The notes under the pieces: model-generated
Seen by the model: the letters and a program-made list of their open reading frames with translations, nothing else
The model's database searches: none
Told to the model about the DNA's origin: nothing
Made by a program: the position numbers and the translations under genes
NCBI RefSeq assembly: GCF_001613305.1
Contig: NZ_BDCC01000009.1
Coordinates: 124,001-188,000 of the forward strand
Direction: 5' to 3'
Source: Nocardia vaccinii NBRC 15922
GTDB taxonomy: Bacteria > Actinomycetota > Actinomycetes > Mycobacteriales > Mycobacteriaceae
Length of the DNA stretch: 64,000 bases
Part shown: positions 54,400 to 63,372 of the stretch, piece by piece
How the letters are laid out: every line of letters begins with the position of its first letter
Position numbering within the stretch: the stretch's first letter is position 1

Positions 54400-54971
54400 A
54401 TCGGCGCGTTCGCGCGCCCACACCATCCCCCGTCCGGACTCCCCCGGCGCATGCCGCTCGCGCGGCTCGGTCCGCTCCAATCGCCACCCGAGCCGCCGCG
54501 GCACCGCCGCACTGCGGATATTCGCTGCGTCACAGTGGATTTCGATGCGTTCGACACCGGGCAGGGCCAGCGCGATCGTGGCCAGCCGGCAACCGAACGA
54601 GTGATCACGCCACGGCCGGTATAGCCGGTATGGCACCAGTATCCGATCTCCAGCGTCGCGGGACCGACCCGATCGTGCAGGCCGAGCGAGCCGAGCAGCG
54701 TTCCCGCCGGATCGAATATGCCGTAGTTGCAATTCCCCTCGGCGGGCCAGTTCGCGACCGCGGCCTCGATGAACTCGCGCTGATGCGCACGCGTCCGCCG
54801 CTCGGGCAGCCACGGCATCCAGGTGTGCAACTCCTCGTACGACGCCTCGATCGCCTGGAACTGCGCCTCGGCATCGCCTCGCTGCCACCGCCGAATCACC
54901 AGGTCGCCGAGATCGATTCGCTCGGGCGGCGCGACTTGCGGCGTCAGCACCGCGGGCCGTGCAGTGTCCAT
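54328..54971 (-). pseudogene. RimJ/RimL-type GNAT acetyltransferase with a frameshift
   Basis: From the ATG at 54971 the frame gives DLVIRRWQRGDAEAQFQAIE, GSLGLHDRVGPATLEIGYW and GYTGRGVITRS. At about 54590-54600 it breaks. The next frame continues the family with ATIALALPGVERIEIHCDA, then ANIRSAAVPRRLGW, to a stop at 54328. One lost base explains it. Both halves keep good GNAT sequence, so the lesion is recent or a sequencing error. The 3' end overlaps the SDR gene antisense by 72 bp. Confidence 0.75.
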
Positions 54972-55041
54972 CCCACGATGGTGCCGCGCTCGGGCTTGCA
55001 CCGGCAACACCATTTCAGCGGTTGCCGGTAGGCGGCGACCG

Positions 55042-55800
55042 TCAGTGCCCGAGGAACGGCAGGACCGCCGCGGCGAATTCGCGATAGCGGTCGCGGTGGA
55101 TGCTGTGCCCGCAGTCGAAGGGCACGACCGTGCAGTCCGGGACGGTGGCGCGCAGCAGCGCCAGCTTCTCCGGATCGACCATGCCGCCGGGTCCGCCGCG
55201 CAACATCAGGGTTGGCGCGGTGATCCCACCGAGCCGCTCCCACCACCGCGGATTCGGGGTGCGGAACTGCTCCAGCGCGATCCGAGTCATCGACCGGTCG
55301 AAGGCCAGCACGGCACTCGGATGACGCAGCAGATTGGTCGTCGCATGCCACAGCTCAGGCACCGTCGGCAGTCGACGGGTGAGCGTGAGCTGCTCGGCAT
55401 CCGAACGCAGCGGCAACGGCTGTTCCTCGATCACCAGGCGACGCACCAGCTCGGGCCGCTCGATCGCCACACACGTCGCCGCATAACCGCCGAGCGAATG
55501 CCCGACCAGATCCACCGAGGTCAACTCGAGCTGCTCGCACAGCCGCAGCAGATCGTCACCGAATTCGTCGAACCGGTAGGAACCGGCGTGCGCACTGCGT
55601 CCGTGCCCGCGCAGATCCGGCACGATCACCCGGCGTCCCAGCCGAAACAGCCGCTGCCCGAACCGATCCCAGGTGTGCCCGTCCCCGCCCATACCGTGCA
55701 CCAGCAACACCGGAACCTCGGACAGCGGATGCGCCGTGGCAGCGGATCCGAAATCGCGATAGGCGATCCGCACGTCCCCGGACGAAACACTGGTAACCAT
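55042..55800 (-). CDS. alpha/beta-fold hydrolase
   Basis: 252 residues from the ATG at 55800. VLLVHGMGGDGHTWDRF (oxyanion HG), VIVPDLRGHGRS, the nucleophile elbow VGHSLGGYAA (Ser), PTLMLRGGPGGMVDPE (acid region) and FDCGHSIHRDR (His). All triad elements are present. It looks like a general esterase or haloperoxidase-type hydrolase. The substrate is not predictable. Confidence 0.85.
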   Translation of the reverse strand: MVTSVSSGDVRIAYRDFGSAATAHPLSEVPVLLVHGMGGDGHTWDRFGQRLFRLGRRVIVPDLRGHGRSAHAGSYRFDEFGDDLLRLCEQLELTSVDLVGHSLGGYAATCVAIERPELVRRLVIEEQPLPLRSDAEQLTLTRRLPTVPELWHATTNLLRHPSAVLAFDRSMTRIALEQFRTPNPRWWERLGGITAPTLMLRGGPGGMVDPEKLALLRATVPDCTVVPFDCGHSIHRDRYREFAAAVLPFLGH

Positions 55801-56151
55801 CGACTCCACGATCAGCCAGGATACGGGCCGCCGACCCGCAGCCGCCGATATCGACGCGCGGGCCCGCCACATCACATTCCGGCGGGCATGCCAGGCATGG
55901 TCGTGGCCGACCAGAAGGGCGATAGCCGGACCGCCCTGCGATATCTGTTTGCGTCGAGATCAGGGGCGCGCGCTCATGTCCGAGCACGATGACGAACACC
56001 TTCCGAAAGGGCTGAGGCCTCCCCGAAGCAGGCAGCCGATCTGCGGCTACTGCACGACCGGTCCCTGTGGGGCCTGGTCGGCGGTGGCTGCGTCCTTTCC
56101 TCGAAGTCCCTTCCTGGAAAGCTCGACACAAAAGGGGTTCCTGTTATAAGT
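55801..56151. other. 351-bp gap between the hydrolase and a broken GNAT gene
   Basis: It should hold divergent promoters. No palindrome or RNA gene was seen; the frames here are not protein-like. Confidence 0.4.
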
Positions 56152-56915
56152 GTTTCCTTCGACAGCGATATATCCGGCCTGGTCGCCGGGTATATCCGGG
56201 CTGCGGTCGCACAGCGCGCCCATGAGCGAATCGGCCCGTTCCTGGCGACGTTCGACGCACACAGCGCCGATCCGTGGCGCAACTACGCCGTCCCGGACGA
56301 CGGCGCCCGACCCGGCCCGGCCGACATCACCGCACTGGTCACGGTGTTCGAAAGATACGGGCGGGTGCCGCGCCTGGAGTACGTTCCGGCCGCCGCGCCG
56401 CAGGTGGAAGCCGCACTGAGGAGCGCGGGGTTCACCGTCGAGGGCCGACCGCCGGTCATGGTGTCCGCGCCCGGCTCACTCCCCGTCGCCCAACCCCGGC
56501 CGGTGTGGTCCTACAGCTCGCGACCAGTGATGACGAATTGTTCGCCGCCGCCGTCGCGCAGAACCTGGCCTACCGCAGCCCCGAACCGGCAGGCCCGAAC
56601 GATCTGGCCCGCCTGCGCTCCTGCACCCGACGCGGCGGGCTGATCGCACTGGCCACGGATACTGCCCTCGGCCGGCCCGTCGGCTCCGGCCTCGTCGAGA
56701 CGATCGGAGATATCGGCGAACTCGCTGCCGTCGGCGTCCTGGAATCCTTCCGTCGCCGCGGTATCGCGACGGCGATCAGCCGTTATCTGGCTGCCGCGGC
56801 CCACGGACGCGGGGCGAGGACGGTCTGGCTCGAGGCCGCGCCGAACGAGGCGAACCTCTACCTGCGCGCCGGGTTCGTCGCGGCCGGGCGAAAAATCTGG
56901 ATCTCCAGACCCTGA
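56152..56915 (+). pseudogene. GNAT acetyltransferase with a frameshift and no clear start
   Basis: One frame reads VSFDSDISGLVAGYIRAAV, then ADPWRNYAVPDDGARPG and RLEYVPAAAPQVEAALRSAG to about 56500. There the sequence must lose one base to continue as GVVLQLATSDDELFAAAVAQ and the acetyl-CoA loop ESFRRRGIATAISRYL, ending EANLYLRAGFVAAGRKIW at 56915. No ATG/GTG/TTG with an RBS fits the 5' end. It lies eight bases from the convergent imuB stop. Confidence 0.72.
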
Positions 56916-56923
56916 CCGGGCGG

Positions 56924-58648
56924 CTAATCGTAGAGGCCCTCCGCGTGCCAGGTGTGGTCGTGACCGAACAAGAGCAGGACCATGACGTCGTCCTGCAGGA
57001 GGATCTGGGCGCGGACGGCGCCGGTGTGGACGCCGGACCACCAGCGTTCGTCCAGGGGCCAGGGACCGGACCATGCGGCGACCTGCCAGTCCTTGGCCCC
57101 CCAGCGCAGACGGGCCGGGTCGGCGGTGAACAGGCCGCGATCGGTGACCCAGATCGGGACGCCCGTGGCGGATTCCAGGATCACCTCGGGGCGATCCAGC
57201 AGGACCACCGCGGGTGCGGGCATGGGCAGCCGGCCGGGCCAGGGCAGGGCGGGGTCGGCGGCGGGTGACCGCTCGTCGCCGAGCGCGATCAGCGTGATGC
57301 GTTCGGCGGGGCCACGGCCGCCGCTGAGCACACCTTTCAACACGGCTTCCCCGCCCAGCAGGCCCTGCACCCGGACCAGCGCGCGCCGGAACCGTTCCTC
57401 CTGTTCACCCTCCCCGCCCCACAAACCGAGTTGCAGCGCACCGGCCGTCACCACCTCGACCGGTTCCAGACGCAGCAGGACGATCGGGGCCGCAGGCAGG
57501 TCACCGACACCACGTCGTCCGGGAGCCGCGGTATCGCCCACGCTCCCGTTCGACGGCGCCGATCGCCGCGTACGGGATTCCCCGGAACGGTCCGGCCCGC
57601 TGCCGATCGCCGCGATTCCGGTCCACTCGTCGTGTCCCGAGACGTCGCCGCGGAGAGCGCGATGGGTGAGCCAGCCGTCCAGTTGCCAGCGCACCCGATC
57701 GGCGGTGCCCTCCGGGGTGAGCGGTTCGGCACATCGCCATATCCGGGAAAGTCGTTCTCCGGCAGCGGTTTCCGCGGTCACCGCGAGACGGGTGCAGGCC
57801 ACCGCGGCGTCGGCCAGACGTTCGTGCAACCGCACGGCGAGCAAGCGGCCGGCGAAGGCGGCCGCATCGACCCGGTCGATCGGGGGATCGCAGGGATACT
57901 CCACCGTCAGTTCGGGCGCGGGCGGGCGGGCGGCGGGCGCACGTTCCGGTTCGGCGCGGGCGCAGCGATGCGCCGCGATCGCATCGGCGCCGAATCGGGA
58001 GGCGACCTCCGCCGGAGTCAGCGCGGCGAAATCGCCGATCCGCCGTAAGCCCAAGCGGTGCAACAGATCCACCAGGTCCGCACGTTCCGGACCGGCCAGG
58101 CTCGGCTCGGTGGCCAGTTCGCTCACCGGCAGTGCCGCCAGGAATTGCGCACCTTTTCCCGGCGGCACGAGGGCGGCCCGGCGCGCGGCCAGGACCGCCG
58201 TGGACATCTCGTCCGCGATCCCGATCCGGCACTCCACCCCGATCGCCGCCACCGCGTCGACGAGCCGTTCGGCCGCCTCCTCCTCGGAACCGAAGAACCG
58301 CGTCGCGCCCCGCGCAGCCAGCACCAGCAGGCCCGGACGCAACACCTCCGCCCCGGGCACGGTCGCGTCCACGACGGTCACCACCGGTTCGAACAACCGC
58401 GCGTCACGGTCCGGATCCTCCTGCGACACATACAGGTCGGGACATCGTGCCTGCGCCTCTCGCCGCCGGAACCCGCGCCGCACCCCGGCGGACCGCGCCA
58501 ACTGCGAACACGCCACGACCCGATTCGCATGCAGCACCACCACCGGCCGGGTCGGCGAGATATCCGCCGCCGCGGCGGCCGCGACGGCCGGCCAGTCCGG
58601 GCACCACAGCGCCAGCACCCGGGAGACACGCCCAGCCCTCACCGACAC
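56924..58648 (-). CDS. imuB: Y-family polymerase-like mutasome protein ImuB
   Basis: 574 residues from the GTG at 58648. The N-terminal Y-family-like fold (RVLALWCPDWPAVAA, VLHANRVVACSQLARSAGVR) lacks the acidic catalytic residues of active Y polymerases, as known for ImuB. The little-finger region is followed by a C-terminal section with QLGLWGG (near residue 420), the beta-clamp-binding motif of ImuB. It bridges DnaE2 and ImuA' at the clamp during SOS mutagenesis. It lies 54 bp after imuA' on the same strand. Confidence 0.9.
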   Translation of the reverse strand: MSVRAGRVSRVLALWCPDWPAVAAAAAADISPTRPVVVLHANRVVACSQLARSAGVRRGFRRREAQARCPDLYVSQEDPDRDARLFEPVVTVVDATVPGAEVLRPGLLVLAARGATRFFGSEEEAAERLVDAVAAIGVECRIGIADEMSTAVLAARRAALVPPGKGAQFLAALPVSELATEPSLAGPERADLVDLLHRLGLRRIGDFAALTPAEVASRFGADAIAAHRCARAEPERAPAARPPAPELTVEYPCDPPIDRVDAAAFAGRLLAVRLHERLADAAVACTRLAVTAETAAGERLSRIWRCAEPLTPEGTADRVRWQLDGWLTHRALRGDVSGHDEWTGIAAIGSGPDRSGESRTRRSAPSNGSVGDTAAPGRRGVGDLPAAPIVLLRLEPVEVVTAGALQLGLWGGEGEQEERFRRALVRVQGLLGGEAVLKGVLSGGRGPAERITLIALGDERSPAADPALPWPGRLPMPAPAVVLLDRPEVILESATGVPIWVTDRGLFTADPARLRWGAKDWQVAAWSGPWPLDERWWSGVHTGAVRAQILLQDDVMVLLLFGHDHTWHAEGLYD

Positions 58649-58702
58649 CGTGCACGAACCCCGGTGGCGCGGACCGAACAGCCCGGCCCCGCGTCACACG
58701 GA

Positions 58703-59443
58703 TCACGATGCCGCATGGCGCGCCTCCGCGATCGTCGGCACAGCGGAATCCGATTGTGCGGCAACCCATTCGATATGCCCGCCCCGAGGGGCCAGGTCGA
58801 GCGTGCCGGTGCGGTGCGGGATCGAGCGGCCACGGACACGGACATCCAGGCGCATGGTGCGCAGACGTCCACAACCACGCCCCAGACCTCCGTAGCCGGC
58901 GATCCGGGTATCGATACGCAGCATCGAACCACTCCAGCGCCCGCCCGCCACCACGAGCGTGGCGCCTTTGCCGCGAGCCCGAGCGGCGAGCACTCGGGCC
59001 CGCGCAGGCGGCACCTCCCGTCCGCCCATACCGATCATCACTAGATCGAGACCGTCCAGCAATATGGAAGCAACCTCCAGTGGATCGGGCCCCGGGTCGG
59101 GAACCACCGCAAGCCGCTCCAGATCCGCACCCATCTCGGCCGCGGCGAGCAGACCGAGCCGGGGCAGTCCCACCGCGGCGGCATGCCCACCGGCACCGGT
59201 CACCGACGCCAGCAGTCCGGCCAGCAACGAGCTAGCACCCCAGTACTCGACCACCGAACCCCTGACCAGCCCCCCTTCCGGCAAAAGCTCGACCAGCGCG
59301 GACGGTACCGGCAGCGATTCACCGCGACACTCCCGCGACAGCGGCGCCCGGACCGCCGAGGCAACCCCACGCGCCGGAATCGCGGCCATCCGCCGGCGCA
59401 ACTCGGCCAGCCGCTCGTGCCGCACTTCGTCGAGCGAACCCAT
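58703..59443 (-). CDS. imuA': mutasome accessory protein ImuA' (RecA/SulA-like)
   Basis: 246 residues. ALVELLPEGGLVRGSVVEYW at about 50-70 and the AAVGLPRLGLLAAAEMGADLER region match the RecA-like ImuA/ImuA' fold, without intact Walker motifs. It works with ImuB and DnaE2 in damage-induced mutagenesis. A LexA-like box lies 59 bp upstream. It is the first gene of the imuA'-imuB operon. Confidence 0.88.
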   Translation of the reverse strand: MGSLDEVRHERLAELRRRMAAIPARGVASAVRAPLSRECRGESLPVPSALVELLPEGGLVRGSVVEYWGASSLLAGLLASVTGAGGHAAAVGLPRLGLLAAAEMGADLERLAVVPDPGPDPLEVASILLDGLDLVMIGMGGREVPPARARVLAARARGKGATLVVAGGRWSGSMLRIDTRIAGYGGLGRGCGRLRTMRLDVRVRGRSIPHRTGTLDLAPRGGHIEWVAAQSDSAVPTIAEARHAAS

Positions 59444-59501
59444 CCTCGACCGCCTATCTCCACCGAGTGGATCCCAGCACCGATCCAGCTATCGATGCTA
59501 A

Positions 59502-59517
59502 TCGAATATACGTTCGA
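59502..59517 (-). promoter_or_regulatory. LexA (SOS) box of imuA'-imuB
   Basis: TCGAAT-ATAC-GTTCGA, one mismatch to TCGAAC-N4-GTTCGA. It has the same ATAC spacer as the dnaE2 box. Confidence 0.87.
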
Positions 59518-59914
59518 TCGACTGTCAGTAGAACCCCCACCCCCAACTGCGTCAAGCGGCTGTGACGCAGGATGTAGTTGTCACTTGTGGTCGTATCCGT
59601 CACCGGATCGGACCGCGATCACCGCGACGTAGACGGCCGTACTGGTGGAGGTCAGCGGACCGGTAACCACGAAGATGGGTTCTCCCACGATCGTTCACGG
59701 CTCGAACCGGCTGTCCGACAGCGATATCCGCGAATATCCTGGCCGCCGACGGGTGTCCGGACGTCCTCGGATGCTCGGCAACTACCGTGACCTGCGGCAT
59801 CACCCGCTCCCCCGCTCCGGATGACGGCGAAAACCTGCCGCCACGAGGTGCTCTTATCAACCTCATGGTTCCGAAGCAGGCCAGTCAGGATGGTTTTCCG
59901 CTATTCTCGCGCCC
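59518..59914. other. 397-bp gap before the kinase gene
   Basis: An 88-codon frame on the minus strand (59600-59866) and others on the plus strand have no recognisable domain. The region should hold the kinase promoter. No repeats were seen. Confidence 0.4.
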
Positions 59915-61048
59915 GTGACCGAACGCGCCCGCTCCATCGTCGGCCCCGACTATCTGGTCGCCGGCCGCTACCGTCTGCAATCCAAACTCGGCGGCGGCGG
60001 TATGGGTGCGGTCTGGCTGGCGACCGACCGGCTGCTCAACCGCGACGTCGCCATCAAGCAGGTCCTGTCCACGCTCGGCCTGAGCGAGGACGAGGCCCGC
60101 GTGGTCCGCGACCGGATCGTGCACGAGGGCCGGGTCGCGGCCAAGCTGTCGCACGAACACGCCATCGCCGTCTACGACGTGGTACTCGAGGCCGGTGAAC
60201 CGTGGCTCGTGATGGAATACCTGCCCTCCCGCAGCGTCGCCAAGGCGCTGGCGCTGGCGGACGCGCTCTCGCCGATCGAGGTGGCACAGATCGGCGCGCA
60301 GGTCGCCGATGCGCTGGCCACCGCGCACGCCGCGGGCATCGTGCACCGCGACATCAAGCCCGGCAACATCCTGGTCGCCGATCGGGGCGCGGAGGTCGGC
60401 AAGGTCAAACTCAGCGACTTCGGTATCTCGCGCGGCGCCGGGGACCTGTCCGACGAGCCGGAGGACGTGATCACCGGCACTCCCGCCTACCTGCCGCCCG
60501 AGGTGGCGCGCGGCGCGCAGCCCACCGCCGCCAGCGACGTATTCTCCCTCGGCGCAACGCTGTACACCGCGATCGAGGGGCATCCGCCCTACGGTATCGA
60601 CGAGGACGACGACGAGGTCATCGTGACCCGCGCCGCGATGGCCCAGATCATCTCGCCCACCCGCAGCGGCGCCCTGACCCAGGCGCTGCTGCACATGATG
60701 GAACCCGCACCGCAGCGCCGGCCCACCATGGCCGAGGCCCGCAACGAAATCCTCACTGCCGCATTCGGTCCCGGCACCGGCCCCTATATTCTCGGCGCCC
60801 CGGTCCGCACCGAGGACGGCACCATTCCCGCCTGGGCGGCCCGCAACTCCGCGGCCGGACTGCGCAGCCCGCACTCCACCCCGCTTCCGCGCCCACCCCG
60901 CGCCAATGCCCCCAAAGCCCCTGCCGCGCAACGCAAACCGGCCTTCGCCTTCTCCTCCCTCGGCCCCAACGCCGCCCCCCTGGCCATCGCGGTCGGCCTC
61001 CTCATCGGCCTGCTGATCCTGGTCGTCATCCTCATCGCCGTGATGTAG
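59915..61048 (+). CDS. membrane-anchored serine/threonine protein kinase (PknB type, no sensor domain)
   Basis: 377 residues. Kinase domain at about 16-290: GGGGMGAVWLATDR (Gly loop), AIKQV (Lys), VHRDIKPGNIL (catalytic loop), DFGISRG (DFG) and TGTPAYLPPE (activation/P+1 loop). A Pro/Ala-rich linker follows. The C-terminus is a membrane helix (LAIAVGLLIGLLILVVILI) with almost nothing beyond it, so there is no PASTA or other outer sensor. It phosphorylates Ser/Thr targets in the cytosol. Target and stimulus are unknown. Confidence 0.92.
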   Translation: MTERARSIVGPDYLVAGRYRLQSKLGGGGMGAVWLATDRLLNRDVAIKQVLSTLGLSEDEARVVRDRIVHEGRVAAKLSHEHAIAVYDVVLEAGEPWLVMEYLPSRSVAKALALADALSPIEVAQIGAQVADALATAHAAGIVHRDIKPGNILVADRGAEVGKVKLSDFGISRGAGDLSDEPEDVITGTPAYLPPEVARGAQPTAASDVFSLGATLYTAIEGHPPYGIDEDDDEVIVTRAAMAQIISPTRSGALTQALLHMMEPAPQRRPTMAEARNEILTAAFGPGTGPYILGAPVRTEDGTIPAWAARNSAAGLRSPHSTPLPRPPRANAPKAPAAQRKPAFAFSSLGPNAAPLAIAVGLLIGLLILVVILIAVM

Positions 61049-61067
61049 CCGCGGGCTGGAAGCCGCG

Positions 61068-61718
61068 TCAGTCGATGCGGCGGCGGTGGGCCCAGCGGGT
61101 CAGCGCGTTCCGGTTGGACTGCTGGGTTTTGCGCAGCACGTTGGAGGCGTGCGTTTCCACGGTTTTCACCGAGATGAACAAGGATTCGGCGATCTCCCGG
61201 TAGGTGTAGCCGCGGGCGAGCAGGCGCAACACCTCGAGTTCGCGCGGGGTCAGCGAATCCAGTTCCGGATCCAGCGGCGGTTCGGGGGCCGGGGAGCGCC
61301 CAGTGAACGAGTCCAGCACGAAACCGGCGAGGCGCGGACTGAACACCGCGTCACCGCCGGCCACACGCCGGATCCCGTCGGCAAGTTCCGGGCCGGAGAT
61401 GGTCTTGGTGACATAGCCGCGAGCACCCGCGCGAATCACCGCGATCACGTCCTCGGCGGCGTCGGATACGCTCAGCGCCAAGCAGACCGGGCCCTGCTGG
61501 CCGTGTTCCAGGCCCTGCAGTACCGCGACTCCGCCGCCATCGGGCATATGCACGTCCAGCAGCACCACATCCGGCCGGGCCGCGGCGATTCCGGCGACGG
61601 CCTCGGCCACCGCCCCCGCCTCACCGACGACCTCCATATCGGATTCGCGGCCCAGTTCGGCACGCACACCCGAGCGGAACACGGCATGGTCGTCGACCAG
61701 AAACACCCGGATGGACAC
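61068..61718 (-). CDS. LuxR/NarL-type response regulator
   Basis: 216 residues. Receiver domain with DDH near residue 9 and VVLLDVHMPDGGG holding the phospho-acceptor Asp (about 54). LuxR HTH at about 150-210 (LTPRELEVLRLLARGYTYRE, then IAESLFISVKTVETHASNVL). It is the partner of the PspC-histidine kinase upstream on the same strand (156-bp gap). It converges with the kinase gene at 61048. Confidence 0.93.
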   Translation of the reverse strand: MSIRVFLVDDHAVFRSGVRAELGRESDMEVVGEAGAVAEAVAGIAAARPDVVLLDVHMPDGGGVAVLQGLEHGQQGPVCLALSVSDAAEDVIAVIRAGARGYVTKTISGPELADGIRRVAGGDAVFSPRLAGFVLDSFTGRSPAPEPPLDPELDSLTPRELEVLRLLARGYTYREIAESLFISVKTVETHASNVLRKTQQSNRNALTRWAHRRRID

Positions 61719-61874
61719 TGCATCTCCTCACCTGAGACCGGAACTCACACGCATGCCGGGCATGGCACACCGTCATCGGTACCACATCGCATCTTGCCCC
61801 GCCCACGCTCGTCATGCCCGCCCGATTCGCGAACGCTGATCCGCCGTCACCGGGGATACGGAACAGATTGCGCC

Positions 61875-63185
61875 TCAATGCCTTCCGGAATCGAATTCGG
61901 GAACCGCGGAGGGCTCGGGCACCGCATCGCCCGACACCTCCTGCGCCCCCTCGGAATCGCTGCGCGGTAACGTGATCCGCACCTCGGTGCCGCGCCCCGG
62001 CGTCGAGTCGATCACCACCGTGCCGCCGCGACGCTCGATCCGGGCATGGATGGATTTGGCCAGGCCCTGCCGATCCGCCGGAACGTCGGCCGGGTCGAAA
62101 CCATCCCCCCGGTCGCGCACGAACACACCCACCTGATGCGGTTCGACCTCGGCGAACAGATCGATGGTGGGCACCCCGGCGTGTTTGGCGGCATTGACCA
62201 GCGCCTCGCGGGTCGCCCCGAGCAGGGCGGTGAAATGCTCTCGGGGGAGACCGAATCCGGTATAGCCCGGATCCATCGACACATCGCCGACGGTCACCGG
62301 GGCGACCTTCACCCCGTACTGATCCTCCACCTCACCCGCAATGGTGCGCAACGCGGCAGCCAGACTGGACTGGGCGGGCGTGGCGTCCTCGAACAGCCAT
62401 TTGCGCAGTTCGCGCTCCTGGCTGCGAGCCAGCCGCAGCACCTCCTGGGAATCCTCGGCCTGCCGTTGGATCAGCGCCAGCGTCTGCAGCACCGAATCGT
62501 GCAGATGGGAGGCGATCTCCTCGCGCTCCTCGTTGCGGATGCGGGCCGACCGCTCGGAATTCAACGCCCGCATCATCCGCAGCCACAGCGGCACGGTCAG
62601 CAGGCCGACCCCGATCAGCGTGACCGCGACCGCGATCAGCGCGGAGCCCAGCGAACTCAGATTGATCCGGCCGAGGACCACCACGCCCAGCCCGACCACG
62701 ATCAACGTCGCACCAGCCACAATGCGCGTCCAGGTCAGAACCGTGGGCCGGGCGGGCAGCCCGAACACCGACCGCGGGCCCTCCGCGTCGAATTCTCGCC
62801 ACACCAGCGCCGCGCCCACCGCGACCACGACGATCGGCCCGACCACCCGGGCCGCGGAACCGCTGAACAACCAGGACATCGACACCGCGAGCGCCACGCC
62901 CAGCAGCGCCAGCCCGGCCGCCTGCCGCCGTTCCCGAGCCGTCGGCGGCGGGCCGTCCGGGCCGGACGTGGTGAAGATCCACAGCAGCCCGTAGGCGACG
63001 ATGCCCGCGCCCATCAGCGCCGACAGCAGCACGAAGGTGACACGCACCTTGAACACGTCGACCCCGAGATGATCGGCCACCCCGCCGGCCACCCCGCCCA
63101 CGACACGGCCACCGGACCGCCGCTGCATGCGCGGCGCGGTGAGCTCGACCCCACGGGCATCGAAAGCGGGCGTGGACGGATACAT
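61875..63185 (-). CDS. PspC-domain sensor histidine kinase
   Basis: 436 residues from the ATG at 63185. An N-terminal PspC domain (about 20-78: GGRVVGGVAGGVADHLGVDV, then RVTFVLLSALMGAGIVAYGL) is followed by further membrane helices. A HisKA_3-type dimer region has EIASHLHDSVLQTLALIQRQ (phospho-His), and the ATPase N-box is TREALVNAAKHAG with a later GDGFDP. It senses envelope state, as inferred from PspC, and pairs with the LuxR regulator. Such pairs are found in actinobacterial envelope-stress systems. Confidence 0.9.
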   Translation of the reverse strand: MYPSTPAFDARGVELTAPRMQRRSGGRVVGGVAGGVADHLGVDVFKVRVTFVLLSALMGAGIVAYGLLWIFTTSGPDGPPPTARERRQAAGLALLGVALAVSMSWLFSGSAARVVGPIVVVAVGAALVWREFDAEGPRSVFGLPARPTVLTWTRIVAGATLIVVGLGVVVLGRINLSSLGSALIAVAVTLIGVGLLTVPLWLRMMRALNSERSARIRNEEREEIASHLHDSVLQTLALIQRQAEDSQEVLRLARSQERELRKWLFEDATPAQSSLAAALRTIAGEVEDQYGVKVAPVTVGDVSMDPGYTGFGLPREHFTALLGATREALVNAAKHAGVPTIDLFAEVEPHQVGVFVRDRGDGFDPADVPADRQGLAKSIHARIERRGGTVVIDSTPGRGTEVRITLPRSDSEGAQEVSGDAVPEPSAVPEFDSGRH

Positions 63186-63372
63186 GCCTCGATATTGGCA
63201 CGCCCCACCGACAGCGACCATCGGGGAAATACCCCATTTCCCCCTCGGGGAGAGGCCGTCCGCCGACGACCGACCGCGAAACACCGACGGCCGGCGCCGA
63301 AACATGCCGGGGCACGGGCCATCACGCGTCGGCCCGGTTGACGAGGCACCACCCCGGTGCCACGGTTGCCGG

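Noticed and set aside
59600..59866. 88-codon frame before the kinase gene
   Set aside because: The first residues look protein-like (MPQVTVVAEHP), but no family, RBS support or continuation was found.
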